Assembly (NCBI GenBank): GCA_016196505.1
Contig: JACPXO010000131.1
Location: 1 to 6,693 of the forward strand
Origin: Candidatus Omnitrophota bacterium
GTDB lineage: Bacteria > Omnitrophota > Gorgyraeia > 2-02-FULL-51-18
Direction of reading: 5' to 3'
Length of the DNA stretch: 6,693 bases
Made by a program: the position numbers and the translations under genes. Of the stretch, positions 6,327 through 6,693 are shown in pieces. The first letter of the stretch is position 1. Each line of letters opens with the position of its first letter. The notes under the pieces are model-generated. The model did not search any database and was not told where the DNA came from. It saw only the letters and a list, made by a program, of their open reading frames with translations.

Positions 6327-6693
6327 ATGACAAAATTCAGCCATCTGCCGGAAGTATTGGCGGACTTGAGAAAAGGAAAGGTCATCGTGGTCATCGACGA
6401 CGAAGACCGCGAGAACGAGGGAGACCTGGTCGTCGCCGCTCAGTTCGCGACGCCGGCCAACGTTAATTTTATGGCCAAACACGGCCGTGGCATTATCTGC
6501 GTGCCGATGGAATCGAGGCGCTTGACGGAGTTGGGCATTGATCTCATGACGGCGGACAACGAGGATGAGATGCGCACGGCGTGGATGGTCTCGATCGACG
6601 CCCGAAAGGGGATCACGACCGGGATCTCGGCCTACGACCGTTCCAAAACCATCAAGGTTTTGATCGGCCCGAAAACGGCCAAGGGGGACCTGG
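6327..6693 (+). CDS. ribB: RibB domain, 3,4-dihydroxy-2-butanone-4-phosphate synthase (N-terminal 122 residues; may be RibBA)
   Basis: This enzyme converts ribulose 5-phosphate to 3,4-dihydroxy-2-butanone 4-phosphate plus formate, supplying the four-carbon unit of riboflavin. The visible part has the acidic active-site loop IDDEDRENEGDL (23-34), the HGRGIICVPM segment (52-61) and VSIDARKGITTGISAYDR (88-105), all hallmarks of the family. The conserved PGHVFPL and GHTEA regions, with the catalytic histidine, would lie beyond the right edge. It is therefore unknown whether a GTP cyclohydrolase II domain follows (RibBA). ATG 6327 is preceded by AAAGAG (6315-6320), six bases away. The gap after ftsA is only 15 bases, so it may be cotranscribed with the division genes. 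It occupies the place where ftsZ would usually be expected. Confidence 0.96.
   Translation, partial: MTKFSHLPEVLADLRKGKVIVVIDDEDRENEGDLVVAAQFATPANVNFMAKHGRGIICVPMESRRLTELGIDLMTADNEDEMRTAWMVSIDARKGITTGISAYDRSKTIKVLIGPKTAKGDL

Noticed and set aside
5631..6482. A 283-codon minus-strand open frame opposite the ftsA-like gene and the ribB start
   Set aside because: It runs antisense through clear ribB motifs and the FtsA-like motifs and has no recognisable family features. It is most likely a shadow, although ftsA divergence makes this the antisense frame most worth a quick homology check.

Overview
The window is a compact, single-strand (+) stretch of a bacterial division and cell-wall (dcw) cluster. 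The order is the end of ftsW, then murG, a fused murC-murB, ddl, ftsQ, a divergent ftsA-like gene, and the start of a riboflavin gene (ribB or ribBA). Coding density is close to complete. Junctions are 4- or 8-base overlaps or gaps of 15 to 17 bases, so there is no stretch above 300 bases without a gene. No tRNA, rRNA, CRISPR array, insertion sequence, attachment site or convincing intrinsic terminator was seen.

Organism: the genome is moderately GC-rich and Gram-negative-like, with a full MurG/MurC/MurB/Ddl peptidoglycan set plus FtsW/FtsQ/FtsA. The MurC-MurB fusion, the streamlined gene order and the divergent FtsA suggest an uncultured lineage near the PVC group or Omnitrophota. This is a guess from recalled gene organisation; a phylogeny is needed to decide it.

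Layout: bases 1-132 hold the FtsW C-terminus (lipid II polymerase). Bases 149-1246 hold MurG, which makes lipid II from lipid I. Bases 1243-3519 hold one 758-residue protein carrying both MurC (L-Ala ligation to UDP-MurNAc) and MurB (the reduction that makes UDP-MurNAc). Bases 3512-4414 hold Ddl (D-Ala-D-Ala). Bases 4432-5265 hold FtsQ and bases 5262-6311 the FtsA-like protein. Bases 6327-6693 begin 3,4-dihydroxy-2-butanone-4-phosphate synthase, cut by the window edge.

Together the genes supply consecutive cytoplasmic and membrane steps of septal peptidoglycan synthesis plus divisome scaffold proteins. Overlapping stop and start codons (murG/murC, murB/ddl, ftsQ/ftsA) imply one polycistronic message with translational coupling. 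Most of the window is ordinary dcw biology. The unusual points are the FtsA-like protein, which appears to have lost nucleotide-binding motifs and a subdomain; the absence of ftsZ directly after it; the MurC-MurB fusion; and a cysteine at the usual MurB catalytic serine. I did not find a previously undescribed multi-gene system.
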